From Arthrobacter_E sp041360795 (GTDB lineage Bacteria > Actinomycetota > Actinomycetes > Actinomycetales > Micrococcaceae): a DNA stretch of 64,000 nt. The notes beneath the pieces are model-generated. The model was not told the DNA's origin, did not search any database, and saw only the letters and a list, made by a program, of their open reading frames with translations. Both the position numbers and the translations under genes were made by a program. Below are positions 31,791 through 41,342 of the stretch, piece after piece; the stretch's first letter is position 1, and the number at the start of each line of letters is the position of its first letter. Location of the stretch: positions 434,001 through 498,000 of the forward strand of contig NZ_JBFUPW010000002.1 of assembly GCF_041360795.1 (NCBI RefSeq). The letters are read 5' to 3'.

Positions 31791-32513
31791 TCAGGGAGCC
31801 GGCGGATTCTCGGCCGGCTTGGACACGGTCGGCTCGGCAGCACCGTCCGCACCGGCTCCGAGGGCGCGCTCCTTCTTGAGGCTCACGGGGCGCTCCGGGA
31901 CGTCGTTCCGGCCCAGGCGCTTGTGCCACCAGCGCAGGACGTGATCGATCACGTATCCCAGCACGATCGCGAAGGCCACGGCGATGCCGGCACTGGCCAG
32001 AGGGTTGTGGTGGAGCCACGGGATGGAGCTCGCCACCAGGCCGATGACCAGCGAGTACACGACCCAGGTGAAACACGCCAGAGCGTCGAGGGCGAAGAAC
32101 CGGCGGTGCGGGAAGCCCGTGGTGCCGGCCACGTAGTTGACCGCCACACGGCCCCAGGGGATGTAGCGCGCCGTGAAGATCAGGACCGCGCCGCGTTTCT
32201 GCAGTTCATAGTCGGCCCATTCGAAGACCTTGCGCACCTTCGGCCTGCGCATCCACGCCCAGCGGTCAAGTCCGATCTTGCGGCCGAGCATGTACGCCAT
32301 GTTGTCTCCGGCCATGGCGCCGACAAGCGCCGTCAGACCGAGGATCCAGAGGTTCGGTTCGCCGGCATGGCGGGAGTACGCGGCGAGTGCCACGATGAGG
32401 GTCTCGCTGGGGACGACCATCGCGAAGCCGTCCACGAAGAAGAACACCAGGAGGACGGGATAGATCCACCACTGGCCAGCAGCATGGAGGATCGCTTGAT
32501 CAATGAATTCCAC
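31791..32513 (-). CDS. DedA-family membrane protein
   Basis: A 240-residue DedA/SNARE-associated membrane protein. FFVDGFAMVVPSETLIVALAAY, GAMAGDNMAYMLGRKIG and the motif FTARYIPWGRVAVNYVAGTTGFPHRRFF are typical; the last has the conserved Arg residues. DedA proteins are linked to undecaprenyl-phosphate or phospholipid flipping. A short cytosolic C-tail is Pro/Glu/Ala rich. GTG 32513 has GGAG about 11 nt upstream. Confidence 0.9.
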   Translation of the reverse strand: MEFIDQAILHAAGQWWIYPVLLVFFFVDGFAMVVPSETLIVALAAYSRHAGEPNLWILGLTALVGAMAGDNMAYMLGRKIGLDRWAWMRRPKVRKVFEWADYELQKRGAVLIFTARYIPWGRVAVNYVAGTTGFPHRRFFALDALACFTWVVYSLVIGLVASSIPWLHHNPLASAGIAVAFAIVLGYVIDHVLRWWHKRLGRNDVPERPVSLKKERALGAGADGAAEPTVSKPAENPPAP

Positions 32514-32560
32514 GCGGGCCGGGTCTCCTGATTGAGTTCGAAAGAATGGGGAAAGTGTCC

Positions 32561-32596
32561 CACGGTGGCCGTGCCGTTCGCTACACGGCCACCGTG
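32561..32596. terminator. hairpin between deoA and dedA
   Basis: CACGGTGGCCGTG (32561-32573) and CACGGCCACCGTG (32584-32596) form a perfect 13-bp stem. A second, looser structure (CAGCCCCG...CGGGGCTG, about 32662-32722) lies nearer deoA. Together they likely end the nucleoside operon before dedA. No gene is visible in this 252-bp gap. Confidence 0.7.
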
Positions 32597-32765
32597 AAAG
32601 TCACACCTTAAACAGTAGGCCCGGACGCGCCCCACGGCGTCAGCCCGTCGGCCGAAATGCACCAGCCCCGCTCTCATACCCAGGACGGAGACGATCCGTT
32701 CCCAGGCCGGAGACCGGGGCTGTGCCGTGGGGGCGAGCCGTGGGACCGGCCCGCCCACCGGGTGA

Positions 32766-34094
32766 TCAGTCGACCGCGATGCGATCCAGGACGAGACGGT
32801 TGCCGGCGCGCGAGCCTTCCGGCGCGATCAGGGTGGCGCCCTCCAGCGCCTCCTTGGCCCGGTCGAAGCGTTCCGGAGTGTCCGTCAGGAGCGTCATGAG
32901 CGGCTCCCCCGCCCGGACCACCGCACCGGGCTTGGCATGCAGACGCACCCCGGCCCCGGCCTGAACCACGTCCTCCTTGCGGGCACGGCCAGCGCCGAGA
33001 CGCCAGGCAGCCACGCCGACCTTGAGAGCGTCCAGTTCCACGAGCACACCGTCGGCCGGAGCGAGGATGGTCTCGCTCTCCTTCGCCACCGGGAGCGGGG
33101 CGTCCGGGTCGCCGCCCTGCGCGGAGATCATCCGGCGCCAGACGTCCATCGCCCGGCCGTCCCGGAGTGCTGCCGCCGGATCGGCGTCGCGCACGCCCGC
33201 TGCCTGCAGCATCTCCTCGGCGAGGCGGACCGTCAGCTCCACCACGTCCTCGGGACCGCCGCCGGCCAGAACCTCCACGGACTCCTCGACCTCGATGGCG
33301 TTGCCCGCCGTGAGGCCGAGCGGCGTGGACATGTCGGTCAGGAGGGCCACGGTGTTCACCCCGGCGTCGTGACCGAGGGCGACCATGGTGCGGGCCAGCT
33401 CGCGGGCCTGCTCCTCGTCCTTCATGAACGCGCCGCTGCCCACCTTGACGTCCAGCACCAGCGACCCGGTGCCTTCCGCGATCTTCTTGCTCATGATCGA
33501 GGACGCGATGAGCGGAATGGCCTCCACGGTGCCGGTGACGTCCCGGAGCGCGTAGAGCTTCTTGTCCGCCGGGGCCAGGCCTGAACCAGCAGCGCAGATG
33601 ACGGCTCCGACGTCCTGGAGCTGGGCGAGCATCTCCTCATTGCTGAGGTCCGCACGCCACCCCGGGATGGCCTCCAGCTTGTCCAGGGTGCCGCCCGTGT
33701 GGCCGAGACCGCGGCCGGACAGCTGCGGCACGGCCACCCCATACACCGCGACGAGCGGCGCCAGCGGCAGGGTGATCTTGTCCCCCACGCCGCCGGTCGA
33801 GTGCTTGTCCGTGGTGGGCATCGACCCGTGGGCGTTGACCGGACCACCCGCGCGCGGGCGGAGGGAGGAGAAGTCCATCCGCTCACCGGAGGCGATCATC
33901 GCCGCCGTCCAGCGGGCGATCTCCTCACGGCTCATGCCGTTGAGCAGGATGGCCATGTTGAGCGCGGCCATCTGCTCCTCGGCGACCACGCCGCGCGTGT
34001 ACGCGTCGATCACCCAGTCGATCTGGCCGGGGCTGAGCACCCCGCGGTCGCGCTTGGTGCGGATCACGTCCACCGCGTCGAATGCCTCAGTCAT
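32766..34094 (-). CDS. deoA: thymidine / pyrimidine-nucleoside phosphorylase
   Basis: A 442-residue enzyme splitting thymidine or uridine into base and (deoxy)ribose-1-phosphate. The signature SGRGLGHTGGTLDKLEAIPG is at about residues 124-143. DKHSTGGVGDKITL and KVGSGAFM are further phosphate/substrate-binding blocks. It overlaps cdd by 8 bp and is the last gene of the nucleoside operon: Cdd makes uridine or deoxyuridine, which DeoA cleaves. Confidence 0.95.
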   Translation of the reverse strand: MTEAFDAVDVIRTKRDRGVLSPGQIDWVIDAYTRGVVAEEQMAALNMAILLNGMSREEIARWTAAMIASGERMDFSSLRPRAGGPVNAHGSMPTTDKHSTGGVGDKITLPLAPLVAVYGVAVPQLSGRGLGHTGGTLDKLEAIPGWRADLSNEEMLAQLQDVGAVICAAGSGLAPADKKLYALRDVTGTVEAIPLIASSIMSKKIAEGTGSLVLDVKVGSGAFMKDEEQARELARTMVALGHDAGVNTVALLTDMSTPLGLTAGNAIEVEESVEVLAGGGPEDVVELTVRLAEEMLQAAGVRDADPAAALRDGRAMDVWRRMISAQGGDPDAPLPVAKESETILAPADGVLVELDALKVGVAAWRLGAGRARKEDVVQAGAGVRLHAKPGAVVRAGEPLMTLLTDTPERFDRAKEALEGATLIAPEGSRAGNRLVLDRIAVD

Positions 34095-34557
34095 GCGTCC
34101 CCTCCTGACGGTCCTGACCCTCCGGCGCTGCCGGACGGTCCTCCTCGAGGTGCTGAGGCCCGAACGCGTCCGGGAGCACCTCGTCCATGGTCTTGATCCC
34201 GTGGCTGGTCATGAGCACCATGTCCGGGGCACGGAATTCGTAGAGCAGCTGTCGGCACCGGCCGCAAGGCATGAGCACGGAGCCCGCGCCGTCGACGCAG
34301 TAGAACGCGCGGATCAGGCCCCCGCCGCCCATGCGGATCTGACCCAGCAGGGTGCACTCCGCACACAGTGTGAGCCCGTAGCTCGCGTTCTCCACATTGC
34401 AGCCCGACACCACCCGGCCGTCGTCGAGGAGTGCCGCCGCACCCACGGGATACCGCGAGTACGGCGCATACGCTTTCTCCATGGCGACGACGGCGGCCTG
34501 CCGCAGCGCGTCCCAGTCCGGTGCCGCGGTGGCCGCGGCCGGCGTCGTGTCCCCCAC
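34087..34557 (-). CDS. cdd: cytidine deaminase
   Basis: A 156-residue zinc enzyme converting (deoxy)cytidine to (deoxy)uridine. CNVENASYGLTLCAECTLL and PCGRCRQLLYEF carry the catalytic Glu and the three Cys zinc ligands of the tetrameric form. A short Ala/Pro N-terminal extension and a charged C-terminal tail (about 20 residues) are additions to the roughly 130-residue core. Its start is 2 bp past the upstream permease stop; its end overlaps deoA. Confidence 0.95.
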   Translation of the reverse strand: MGDTTPAAATAAPDWDALRQAAVVAMEKAYAPYSRYPVGAAALLDDGRVVSGCNVENASYGLTLCAECTLLGQIRMGGGGLIRAFYCVDGAGSVLMPCGRCRQLLYEFRAPDMVLMTSHGIKTMDEVLPDAFGPQHLEEDRPAAPEGQDRQEGTHD

Positions 34558-34559
34558 GC

Positions 34560-35843
34560 CTATTCCTTCACATAGGGGACGCCGCTGGCCGCCGGCGGCC
34601 GCGAACGGCCCACCAGCCCGGCCACCGCGAGGATCGTCACCAGGTACGGCAGCATGGCCATGAACTGGCTCGGAACCGGGGTGCCGATGATCGTGACGAG
34701 CGACTGCAGATTGTCCGCGAAGCCGAAGAGCAACGCGGCCAGGAAGGCGCCGATCGGGTTCCAGCGGCCGAAGATGAGAGCGGCGAGGGCGATGAAGCCA
34801 CGGCCGCCCGAGATCTCCTTGGTGAAAGAGTCCACGGCCACCAGGGTGAAGTAGGAACCGCCGATGCCGGCGATCGCGCCGCCCAGGGTGACGTTCCAGA
34901 ACCGCGTGGCGTTGACGTTGATGCCCAGGGTGTCGGCGGCCTGCGGGTGCTCACCCACGGCGCGGACCCGCAGGCCCCACTTGGTCTTGAACAAGCCGAC
35001 CCACACCACGAACACGGCCACGTACATGAGGTAGCCGATGATCGACTGCTTGAAGAGGATCGGTCCGATGAGCGGGATGCTGGACAGCACCGGGATGTCG
35101 ATCACAGGCAGGTGCGCGGGCGAGTTCAGCTTCTCCGGGTCGGACTGCAGCAGCGTGGAGAAGAAGAACCCGGTCAGACCTGAGACCAGCACGTTCAGCA
35201 CCACGCCCACGATGATCTGGTTGACCAGGTAGCGGATGCTGAAGACGGCCAGGACCATCGAGACGAGCGCGCCGGCCACCGCGGCGGCCAGCAGACCGGC
35301 GAAGGCGTTGTGCGTCACGCTGCCCACCAGGGCCGCGGTGAACGCGCCGCCCAGAAGCTGCCCTTCGATGGCGATGTTCACGACGCCGACGCGTTCGCAG
35401 AGCACGCCGGACAGGGAACCGAACACGAGCGGCACGGCGAGGGTCACCGAACCGGCAAGCAGACCGGCCAGCGAGATCTCGTGCAGGCGCGCCCCGCCGA
35501 CCACTGCGGTCAGGAAGGCGATCACGAAGGCCGCCGCGAAGACGGCCACGGCCCAGATCGGCACCGTGCGGGCACGGTTCCGCAGCACGACGGACCACGC
35601 GGCGATGGCGATCATGACGACGCCCAGCACCAGGCCCGTGGCCTTCGCCGGGAGGGTCACGACGGGGAGCTGGAAGAAATCGCCGTCCTGGGAGATCCCG
35701 AATCCCGCGGTCGAGTCCGGTCCGAGGATCCCGCAGAACAGGAATGCGGCGACGGCCACGACGCCGAGCATGACGGGGATCTTCCAGCCGACGGGCTTCA
35801 GGCCGGCCTCCACCGGGGCGGGACTTGCAACTGCTGTGCTCAT
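34560..35843 (-). CDS. nucleoside ABC transporter permease (NupQ-like)
   Basis: A 427-residue inner-membrane permease of the BmpA/NupOPQ nucleoside transporter class. It has an N-terminal extension with extra helices and the core LCERVGVVNIAIEGQLLGGAFTAALVGS. The cytosolic coupling region is LRVRAVGEHPQAADTLGINV, the marker of this permease family. It overlaps the upstream permease by 4 bp. Expected partner of the 35840 gene in a heterodimer. Confidence 0.92.
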   Translation of the reverse strand: MSTAVASPAPVEAGLKPVGWKIPVMLGVVAVAAFLFCGILGPDSTAGFGISQDGDFFQLPVVTLPAKATGLVLGVVMIAIAAWSVVLRNRARTVPIWAVAVFAAAFVIAFLTAVVGGARLHEISLAGLLAGSVTLAVPLVFGSLSGVLCERVGVVNIAIEGQLLGGAFTAALVGSVTHNAFAGLLAAAVAGALVSMVLAVFSIRYLVNQIIVGVVLNVLVSGLTGFFFSTLLQSDPEKLNSPAHLPVIDIPVLSSIPLIGPILFKQSIIGYLMYVAVFVVWVGLFKTKWGLRVRAVGEHPQAADTLGINVNATRFWNVTLGGAIAGIGGSYFTLVAVDSFTKEISGGRGFIALAALIFGRWNPIGAFLAALLFGFADNLQSLVTIIGTPVPSQFMAMLPYLVTILAVAGLVGRSRPPAASGVPYVKE

Positions 35844-37051
35844 ACGGCACCTCCGGTGAGCGGGACGGCCTTGGTGGCCTTCTTCTTACGGTTCATCCCG
35901 AAGACCGCCTTGACCAGCGGCGGGGCCGCGATGAACAACACGATGAGGGACTGGACGATCAGGACGATGTCGATGGGGGTTCCGGTCTGGATCTGCATCT
36001 GGACCGCACCGGCGCGGAACGCTCCGAAGAGCAGACCCGCCGCGAAGGTGCCCCAGGGGGTGGAGCGGCCGAGCAGGGCCACCGTGATGGCGTCGAAGCC
36101 GTAGCTGGCGGCGACGCCGTCGGTCAGGACCTTCTCGGTGCCGGCCACCTGCGCGACGCCTCCCAGGCCGGACAGCGCGCCGGCGAATGCCATGACGAGA
36201 ACGGTGGCGCGGGAGACGTTGACGCCCGCGGTCTGCGCGGCCTTCGGGTTGGCGCCCACGGCGCGGAACTCGAAGCCCCAGGTGGAGCGGTTCAGGAGCC
36301 ACCACACGAACACCGTGGCGGCGATTGCCAGCAGGAAGCCTGCGTGCAGACGGTACTGATCCCCCGCGATCAGCGGGTAGACCGCGTTCGGGTCGAGGGT
36401 CGGCGAGATCGGGTTGGTCTCCCCCGGGCGCTGGAATTCCGGAGTGGTCAGCAGGTACCGCAGGAAGTACAGGGCCACGTAGTTGAACATGATGGTCAGG
36501 ATGACCTCGTGGGCGCCGGTGCGTGCCTTCAGGTAGCCCACCAGGCCGCCCCAGACCGCGCCGCCCAGGACACCGGCGATGATCACCAGCAGCAGGTGCA
36601 GGAACGGCGGCAGGTGCCAGGCGAAACCGAGGTACGCGGCGAGCGTGCCGGAGACGATGATCTGGCCCTGGGCGCCGATGTTGAACAGGCCCGCACGGAA
36701 GGCCAGGGCCACGCCCAGTGCCGCCGTGATGAGCGGGGTCGCGATGGTCAGGGTCTCCATGAAGGGACCGAAGTGACCCAGCGGGCCCGTGGCCTCCGGG
36801 GAGTACACGGCCCCCTGGAACAGTGCGACGTACGAGTTGGTGGCGGCCTTCCAGAGGGCGCTCAGGAAGTCCGTGGGACGGGCGAACAGGTACCCCGCCG
36901 TGGTGGCGACGTCCTTGTCCGTGGCCGCGATGAGCAGGCCGCCCAGCACCAGGGCCAGGAACACGGCCAGGAAGGACACCATCGCGTTGCCCGTGAAGAT
37001 CTTCTTCACGATCTCCTGGCCGTCCAGCCGAGGCTGTTCTTGCTTACTCAC
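35840..37051 (-). CDS. nucleoside ABC transporter permease (NupP-like)
   Basis: A 403-residue partner permease. FRAGLFNIGAQGQIIVSGTLAAYLG and FEFRAVGANPKAAQTAGVNV mirror the coupling motif of the sister subunit (GEHPQAADTLGINV). About ten helices; a hydrophilic loop of some 40 residues (AVYSPEATGPLGHFGP region) lies early. Coupled to the ATPase gene by an 8-bp overlap. Confidence 0.92.
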   Translation of the reverse strand: MSKQEQPRLDGQEIVKKIFTGNAMVSFLAVFLALVLGGLLIAATDKDVATTAGYLFARPTDFLSALWKAATNSYVALFQGAVYSPEATGPLGHFGPFMETLTIATPLITAALGVALAFRAGLFNIGAQGQIIVSGTLAAYLGFAWHLPPFLHLLLVIIAGVLGGAVWGGLVGYLKARTGAHEVILTIMFNYVALYFLRYLLTTPEFQRPGETNPISPTLDPNAVYPLIAGDQYRLHAGFLLAIAATVFVWWLLNRSTWGFEFRAVGANPKAAQTAGVNVSRATVLVMAFAGALSGLGGVAQVAGTEKVLTDGVAASYGFDAITVALLGRSTPWGTFAAGLLFGAFRAGAVQMQIQTGTPIDIVLIVQSLIVLFIAAPPLVKAVFGMNRKKKATKAVPLTGGAV

Positions 37052-38636
37052 CGGCTTCTCCTGCCTGATCCGTCTGAATGTCCCCGGCCTGATGGCGGCC
37101 GGGTTGCTGCTGCGTGGAGGTGCTGTGGGCGGCGTCCTCCGGCGAGAGGCCCGCCATCATGAGGCCGAGCACATCGCGGGGCGTGTCCGAGGGGACGATG
37201 CCCACCACCTTGCCCTTGTAGAGGACGGCGATCCGGTCCGCGAGTTCCACCACCTCGTCGAGTTCGGTGGACACGATCATCACCGGGATGCCCTTGTCCC
37301 GCTCCGACACGATCCGGCGGTGCAGGAACTCGATGGACCCCACGTCCACACCACGGGTGGGCTGGGACGCGATGAAGAGGCGCAGAGGCCGGGACAGTTC
37401 CCGGGCCATGACCACCTTCTGCTGGTTGCCGCCCGAGAGCGAGCCGACCGGCGTCGCGCCGGAGGGGGTGCGGATGTCGAACTCGTCGATCTTCGCGGTG
37501 GCGTTGGCCGCCACCTTGCCCGGATCCATGGCGACACCGCGGGCGAAGGGCGCCTGGTCGTACAGGTCCAGCACGAGGTTCTCCGCGACGGAGAACGGGC
37601 CGACCAGGCCGTCCTCCTTGCGGTCCTCGGGGACGAAGCCCACGCCGGCGTGCAGGACTTCCTTGACGTTGCGGCCCAGGAGTTCCTTGCCGTCCAGGGT
37701 GATCGAGCCGGCCACGTGGTCCTGAAGACCCAGGATGGCCTCGGTCAGCTCGGTCTGGCCGTTCCCCTGCACACCCGCGACGGCGAGGATCTCGCCTTCC
37801 GCGATGTCCAGATCGATACCGTCCACCACCCGCTGGCCGTTCGGGGCCAGGACGGTCAGATCGCGGATCGAGAACGTGGTCTTGCCGGGGTTCGCGGGTT
37901 CCTTGTTCAGGGTCAGGCTGACGGGGCGGCCCACCATGAGGGCGGCGAGCTCCGTGGTGGACGCGCTCGGATCGGCGTTGCCCACCACCTTGCCGCGGCG
38001 GATCACGGTGATGGTGTCGGAGACGGCCCGCACCTCGCGGAGCTTGTGGGAGATGAAGAGGATGGACGTCCCGGACGCCTTGAGCTGACGCATGATGTCC
38101 AGGAGCTCGTCGGTCTCCTGCGGGGTCAGCACGGCGGTGGGCTCATCCAGGATGAGGACCTTCGCCTCGCGCACCAGGGCCTTGATGATCTCGACCCGCT
38201 GCTGCACGCCGACAGGGAGGTCCTCCACCAGGGCGTCCGGGTCGACGTTGAAGCCGTACTGATCGGAGATCTCGCGGATCCGAGTCTTGGTGGACTCCAG
38301 GTCCAGGAAGCCGCCGGCCTTGGTGGTCTCGCCACCGAGGGCGACGTTCTCGGCGACGGTGAACACGGGGACCAGCATGAAGTGCTGGTGCACCATGCCG
38401 ATGCCCGCCGCCATCGCATCGCCCGGACCGCGGAAGCTCATGGGCTTCCCGTCCACCACGATCTCGCCCTCGGTGGGCTCGTAGAGGCCGTAGAGGACGT
38501 TCATGAGAGTCGACTTCCCCGCGCCGTTCTCACCGAGGAGGCAGTGGATCTGCCCCGGCTCAACCACCACATCGATATGATCGTTGGCCACGAAAGTGCC
38601 GAAGGTCTTGGTGATCCCCCGAAGCTCAAGTTTCAC
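37044..38636 (-). CDS. nucleoside ABC transporter ATPase (NupO-like), double ABC domain
   Basis: A 530-residue fusion of two ABC domains, as usual for sugar/nucleoside importers of this class. The first has canonical Walker A (GENGAGKST), ABC signature VGVQQRVEI and Walker B LILDEPTAVL. The second has a degenerate Walker A (GVQGNGQTEL) and Walker B (LFIASQPTRGVDVGS) with a good LSGGNQQK signature. The last 35 residues are a Gln/His/Asp-rich tail. GGxG spacing and coupling to the permeases fit nucleoside import. Confidence 0.93.
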   Translation of the reverse strand: MKLELRGITKTFGTFVANDHIDVVVEPGQIHCLLGENGAGKSTLMNVLYGLYEPTEGEIVVDGKPMSFRGPGDAMAAGIGMVHQHFMLVPVFTVAENVALGGETTKAGGFLDLESTKTRIREISDQYGFNVDPDALVEDLPVGVQQRVEIIKALVREAKVLILDEPTAVLTPQETDELLDIMRQLKASGTSILFISHKLREVRAVSDTITVIRRGKVVGNADPSASTTELAALMVGRPVSLTLNKEPANPGKTTFSIRDLTVLAPNGQRVVDGIDLDIAEGEILAVAGVQGNGQTELTEAILGLQDHVAGSITLDGKELLGRNVKEVLHAGVGFVPEDRKEDGLVGPFSVAENLVLDLYDQAPFARGVAMDPGKVAANATAKIDEFDIRTPSGATPVGSLSGGNQQKVVMARELSRPLRLFIASQPTRGVDVGSIEFLHRRIVSERDKGIPVMIVSTELDEVVELADRIAVLYKGKVVGIVPSDTPRDVLGLMMAGLSPEDAAHSTSTQQQPGRHQAGDIQTDQAGEAGE

Positions 38637-38751
38637 GCTGTTGTTTCCGTTCCATCAGATGATGCCCTGTGCGGTCGTCCCATTGCATCGGATACCCAGC
38701 AGGCTATCCCAGCACCCGGACCCGCGGTGCAGGTCTTCACTCACGCAAAGC

Positions 38752-38800
38752 GCCGCCGCCCCCGGCCCGGCGGAATTCACCGGGCGACGGGGGCGGCGGC
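38752..38800 (-). terminator. intercistronic hairpin after the bmp gene
   Basis: GCCGCCGCCCCCG (38752-38764) pairs perfectly with 38788-38800; the loop contains an inner GCCCGG/CCGGGC stem. It lies between the binding-protein gene and the ATPase gene, where partial termination or 3'-end stabilisation would give more lipoprotein than ATPase. Confidence 0.75.
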
Positions 38801-38816
38801 ACTCACGCCGGAAGCC

Positions 38817-39938
38817 CTACTGCTTGGGGCTGGCCTTGGACTCGACCTTGATCTTGCCGTCGACGATGTCCTTCTTCAGAGCATCCAGCTCGCTCTGGAG
38901 GTCGGCCGGGACGGCCGAGGCGAGGTCGTGGAACGGCGCAACGTCGACGCCGCCGTTGGCCAGCGTGCCGACGTAAGGCTTGGCGGTGAACTTGCCGTCC
39001 TTGTCGTCCTTGATCACGGTCTCGACGGCTTCGTCCATCTTCTTGATGACGGAGGTCAGCATGAGGCCCTTGTACTCGGGGGCGGTCAGGTAGCCATCGG
39101 AGTCGACCCACACGAGCTTGACGTCCTTGCCGCTGGCCTTGGCTTCCTTCAGAGCGCTGGCAGCGCCCTTGCCCACCGGACCGGCGACGGGCATGATGAT
39201 GTCCGCTCCGCCGTCGAGCAGGGACTTGGTGACCTGCTTGCCCTTGTCCTGCTTCTCGAAGTCACCGGTGAAGGTGCCGTCCTGCTTGTCCTTGTCCCAG
39301 CCGAGGACCTGGACGCTCTTGCCCTTCTTCTCGTTGAAGTACTTCACGCCGTCCGCGAAGCCGTCCATGAAGATGGTGACGGTGGGGATCTTGATGCCGC
39401 CGAAGGTGCCGACCTTGCCGGTCTTCGTGGTGGCGGCAGCGGCGTAGCCGGCCAGGAACGCGGCCTGAGCCGTGTCGTAGATGATCGGCTTCACGTTCGC
39501 GATTTCCTTGTCGTACGCGAAGTCGATGATGGTGAAGTGCTTGCTCGGGTTGGCCGTGGCCTGAGCCTTGGTGGCGTCACCCAGGAGGAAGCCGACCGTG
39601 ACGGTCAGGTTGCAGCCGGCGTTGACCATGGCGCGGAGGTTCGGCTCGAAGTCGTTGTTCGACTTGGACTCGATCTCCTTGGTCGTGATGCTCAGGTCCT
39701 TCTCGGACTTCTTCAGACCTTCGTACGAGGACTGGTTGAAGGACTGGTCATCGAATCCGCCGGAGTCGGAGACGATGCACGCCTTGTAGTCACTGCTGCC
39801 GGCTGCGGAGCCGGACTTCTGCTCCGGGGCTGCGCCACAGGCGGAGAGCAGCAGGGCTGCGGCGCTCATGCCTGCTACGCCGACCAGCGAACCGCGCTTG
39901 GCTGCGCCGAGGGCGCGCGCCTGCTTGGAAATCTTCAA
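38817..39938 (-). CDS. BMP-family nucleoside-binding lipoprotein
   Basis: A 373-residue basic membrane protein (BmpA/Med) type solute-binding lipoprotein. Signal peptide with lipobox LLSAC, then KACIVSDSGGFDDQSFNQSSYEGL, the diagnostic BMP start, and PVAGPVGKGAASALKEA. It captures nucleosides for the downstream ATPase and permeases. TTG 39938 follows GGAGG by 4 nt; ATG codons upstream (39971, 40001) would place that ribosome site inside the coding region. Confidence 0.93.
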   Translation of the reverse strand: MKISKQARALGAAKRGSLVGVAGMSAAALLLSACGAAPEQKSGSAAGSSDYKACIVSDSGGFDDQSFNQSSYEGLKKSEKDLSITTKEIESKSNNDFEPNLRAMVNAGCNLTVTVGFLLGDATKAQATANPSKHFTIIDFAYDKEIANVKPIIYDTAQAAFLAGYAAAATTKTGKVGTFGGIKIPTVTIFMDGFADGVKYFNEKKGKSVQVLGWDKDKQDGTFTGDFEKQDKGKQVTKSLLDGGADIIMPVAGPVGKGAASALKEAKASGKDVKLVWVDSDGYLTAPEYKGLMLTSVIKKMDEAVETVIKDDKDGKFTAKPYVGTLANGGVDVAPFHDLASAVPADLQSELDALKKDIVDGKIKVESKASPKQ

Positions 39939-40082
39939 GGATCCTCCAGAAAACTCGAAATGCCCAAGCATCCATGGCCCGGGCGGTGATGAAGGCAACA
40001 TTACTCAGTGATCCACACCGCCCGCTACCACGGACGGCTGGATATGCACTGATCGTTGAATATTTGTTACCTATGGGTAGGC

Positions 40083-41291
40083 CTAGGCCTCGTCGAGATC
40101 CCTGATGGTGCGCAGCGCGGCCCCCGCCAGGACCCTGATCCCGTAGCCGAGCGCCCGCTCGTCGAGGATGTAGTCGCCGCGGTGCAGATCGTATTCCTCA
40201 CCTCCGGGGGTGCGGGTGCCGAGGCGCATCATCGCGCCCGGGACGTCTGCCAGGAACCAGGCGAAGTCCTCCCCGCCCATGGACTGCGGGGTGAGCACGA
40301 CGGCGTTCTCGCCCAGTTCGGCACGGGCCGCGGCCTCGATCAGGGCGGTCTCGTGCTCCGAGTTCACCACCGGCGGCACGCCGCGGGTGTGTTCCAGGTG
40401 GACGTCCACGCCGTAGGGGGCGGCGACCTGCTGCACCACCGCGTCCAGGAGTTCCCCGGCGCCGTGCCAGGCGTCGCGGTCCAGGCAGCGCATCGTGCCC
40501 GCCATGTAGCCGTTCGCCGGAATGGCGTTGGGCGCGGAGCCCGCGCTGATCTGACCCCACACCACGGAGACGGCGCTGCGCACGTCGATGCGGCGGGACA
40601 GCACGGCCGGGACGTTCACGGCGATCTGAGCGAGCGCGAACACGAGGTCCTCGGTCAGGTGCGGCCGTGAAGTGTGGCCGCCGCGCCCGGTCAGCTCGAT
40701 CTTGATGGTGTCCGACGCCGAGGTGATCGCCCCGATGCGCGTGCCGATGTGCCCGACGTCGATCTTGGGATCACAGTGCAGCGCCATGATGCGCGGCACG
40801 CCGTCCAGGACTCCCTGAGCGATACAGGACAGCGCACCGCCCGGCATGGTCTCTTCGGCCGGCTGGAAGATGATCCGGACGGTTCCGCCGAGCGGCTCCG
40901 ACTGGTGCATCGCGTGCAGCACGAGCGCGACCCCCAGCATCGTGGTGGTGTGCACATCGTGCCCGCAGGCGTGCGTCACGCCGTGATTGGTGCTCGCGAA
41001 CGGAAGACCCGTCTCCTCGATGATCGGCAGGGCGTCGATGTCGCCACGGAGCGCCGTCGAGATGGGCCCCTCCCCCACGTCCACCACGACGCCGGTGCCC
41101 TCGAGGCGCCGCGGGGTCAGGCCCGCGGCCTCCAGACGGGCCACGAGACGGTCCGTGGTGCGGAACTCCTTGAAGGAGAGTTCAGGGTGCGCGTGCAGGT
41201 CCCGGCGGAACTCGATCAGCTCCGGCAGGAGCGGTTCCAGCCAGGGTCCGGCAAGCTGCGGCGGGTTCGATTCGCTGGAGTAGTTGCGCAC
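40083..41291 (-). CDS. M20 family metallo-amidohydrolase
   Basis: A 402-residue M20D amidohydrolase of the IAA-amino-acid hydrolase/AmhX group. FRRDLHAHPELSFKE, HACGHDVHTTTMLG (metal site), FQPAEETMPGGA (catalytic Glu) and GGEDFAWFL mark it. The dimerisation insert GRGGHTSRPHLTEDLV is intact. Substrate is an N-acyl amino acid or similar; not identifiable. TAAAGT lies 6 nt before GTG 41291, a leaderless start. It lies upstream of the bmp gene with a 144-bp gap that holds a 9-bp inverted repeat (39980-40024). Confidence 0.92.
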   Translation of the reverse strand: MRNYSSESNPPQLAGPWLEPLLPELIEFRRDLHAHPELSFKEFRTTDRLVARLEAAGLTPRRLEGTGVVVDVGEGPISTALRGDIDALPIIEETGLPFASTNHGVTHACGHDVHTTTMLGVALVLHAMHQSEPLGGTVRIIFQPAEETMPGGALSCIAQGVLDGVPRIMALHCDPKIDVGHIGTRIGAITSASDTIKIELTGRGGHTSRPHLTEDLVFALAQIAVNVPAVLSRRIDVRSAVSVVWGQISAGSAPNAIPANGYMAGTMRCLDRDAWHGAGELLDAVVQQVAAPYGVDVHLEHTRGVPPVVNSEHETALIEAAARAELGENAVVLTPQSMGGEDFAWFLADVPGAMMRLGTRTPGGEEYDLHRGDYILDERALGYGIRVLAGAALRTIRDLDEA

Positions 41292-41342
41292 CCTGACACT
41301 TTAGAGCGGGCGTGCGGAAAAACCTCAAAAGGTCACGCGGGG

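Noticed and set aside
36789..39989. 1066-codon open frame on the plus strand opposite the nucleoside transporter genes
   Set aside because: Same reason: it lies opposite three recognisable ABC transporter genes and has no domain or ribosome site.
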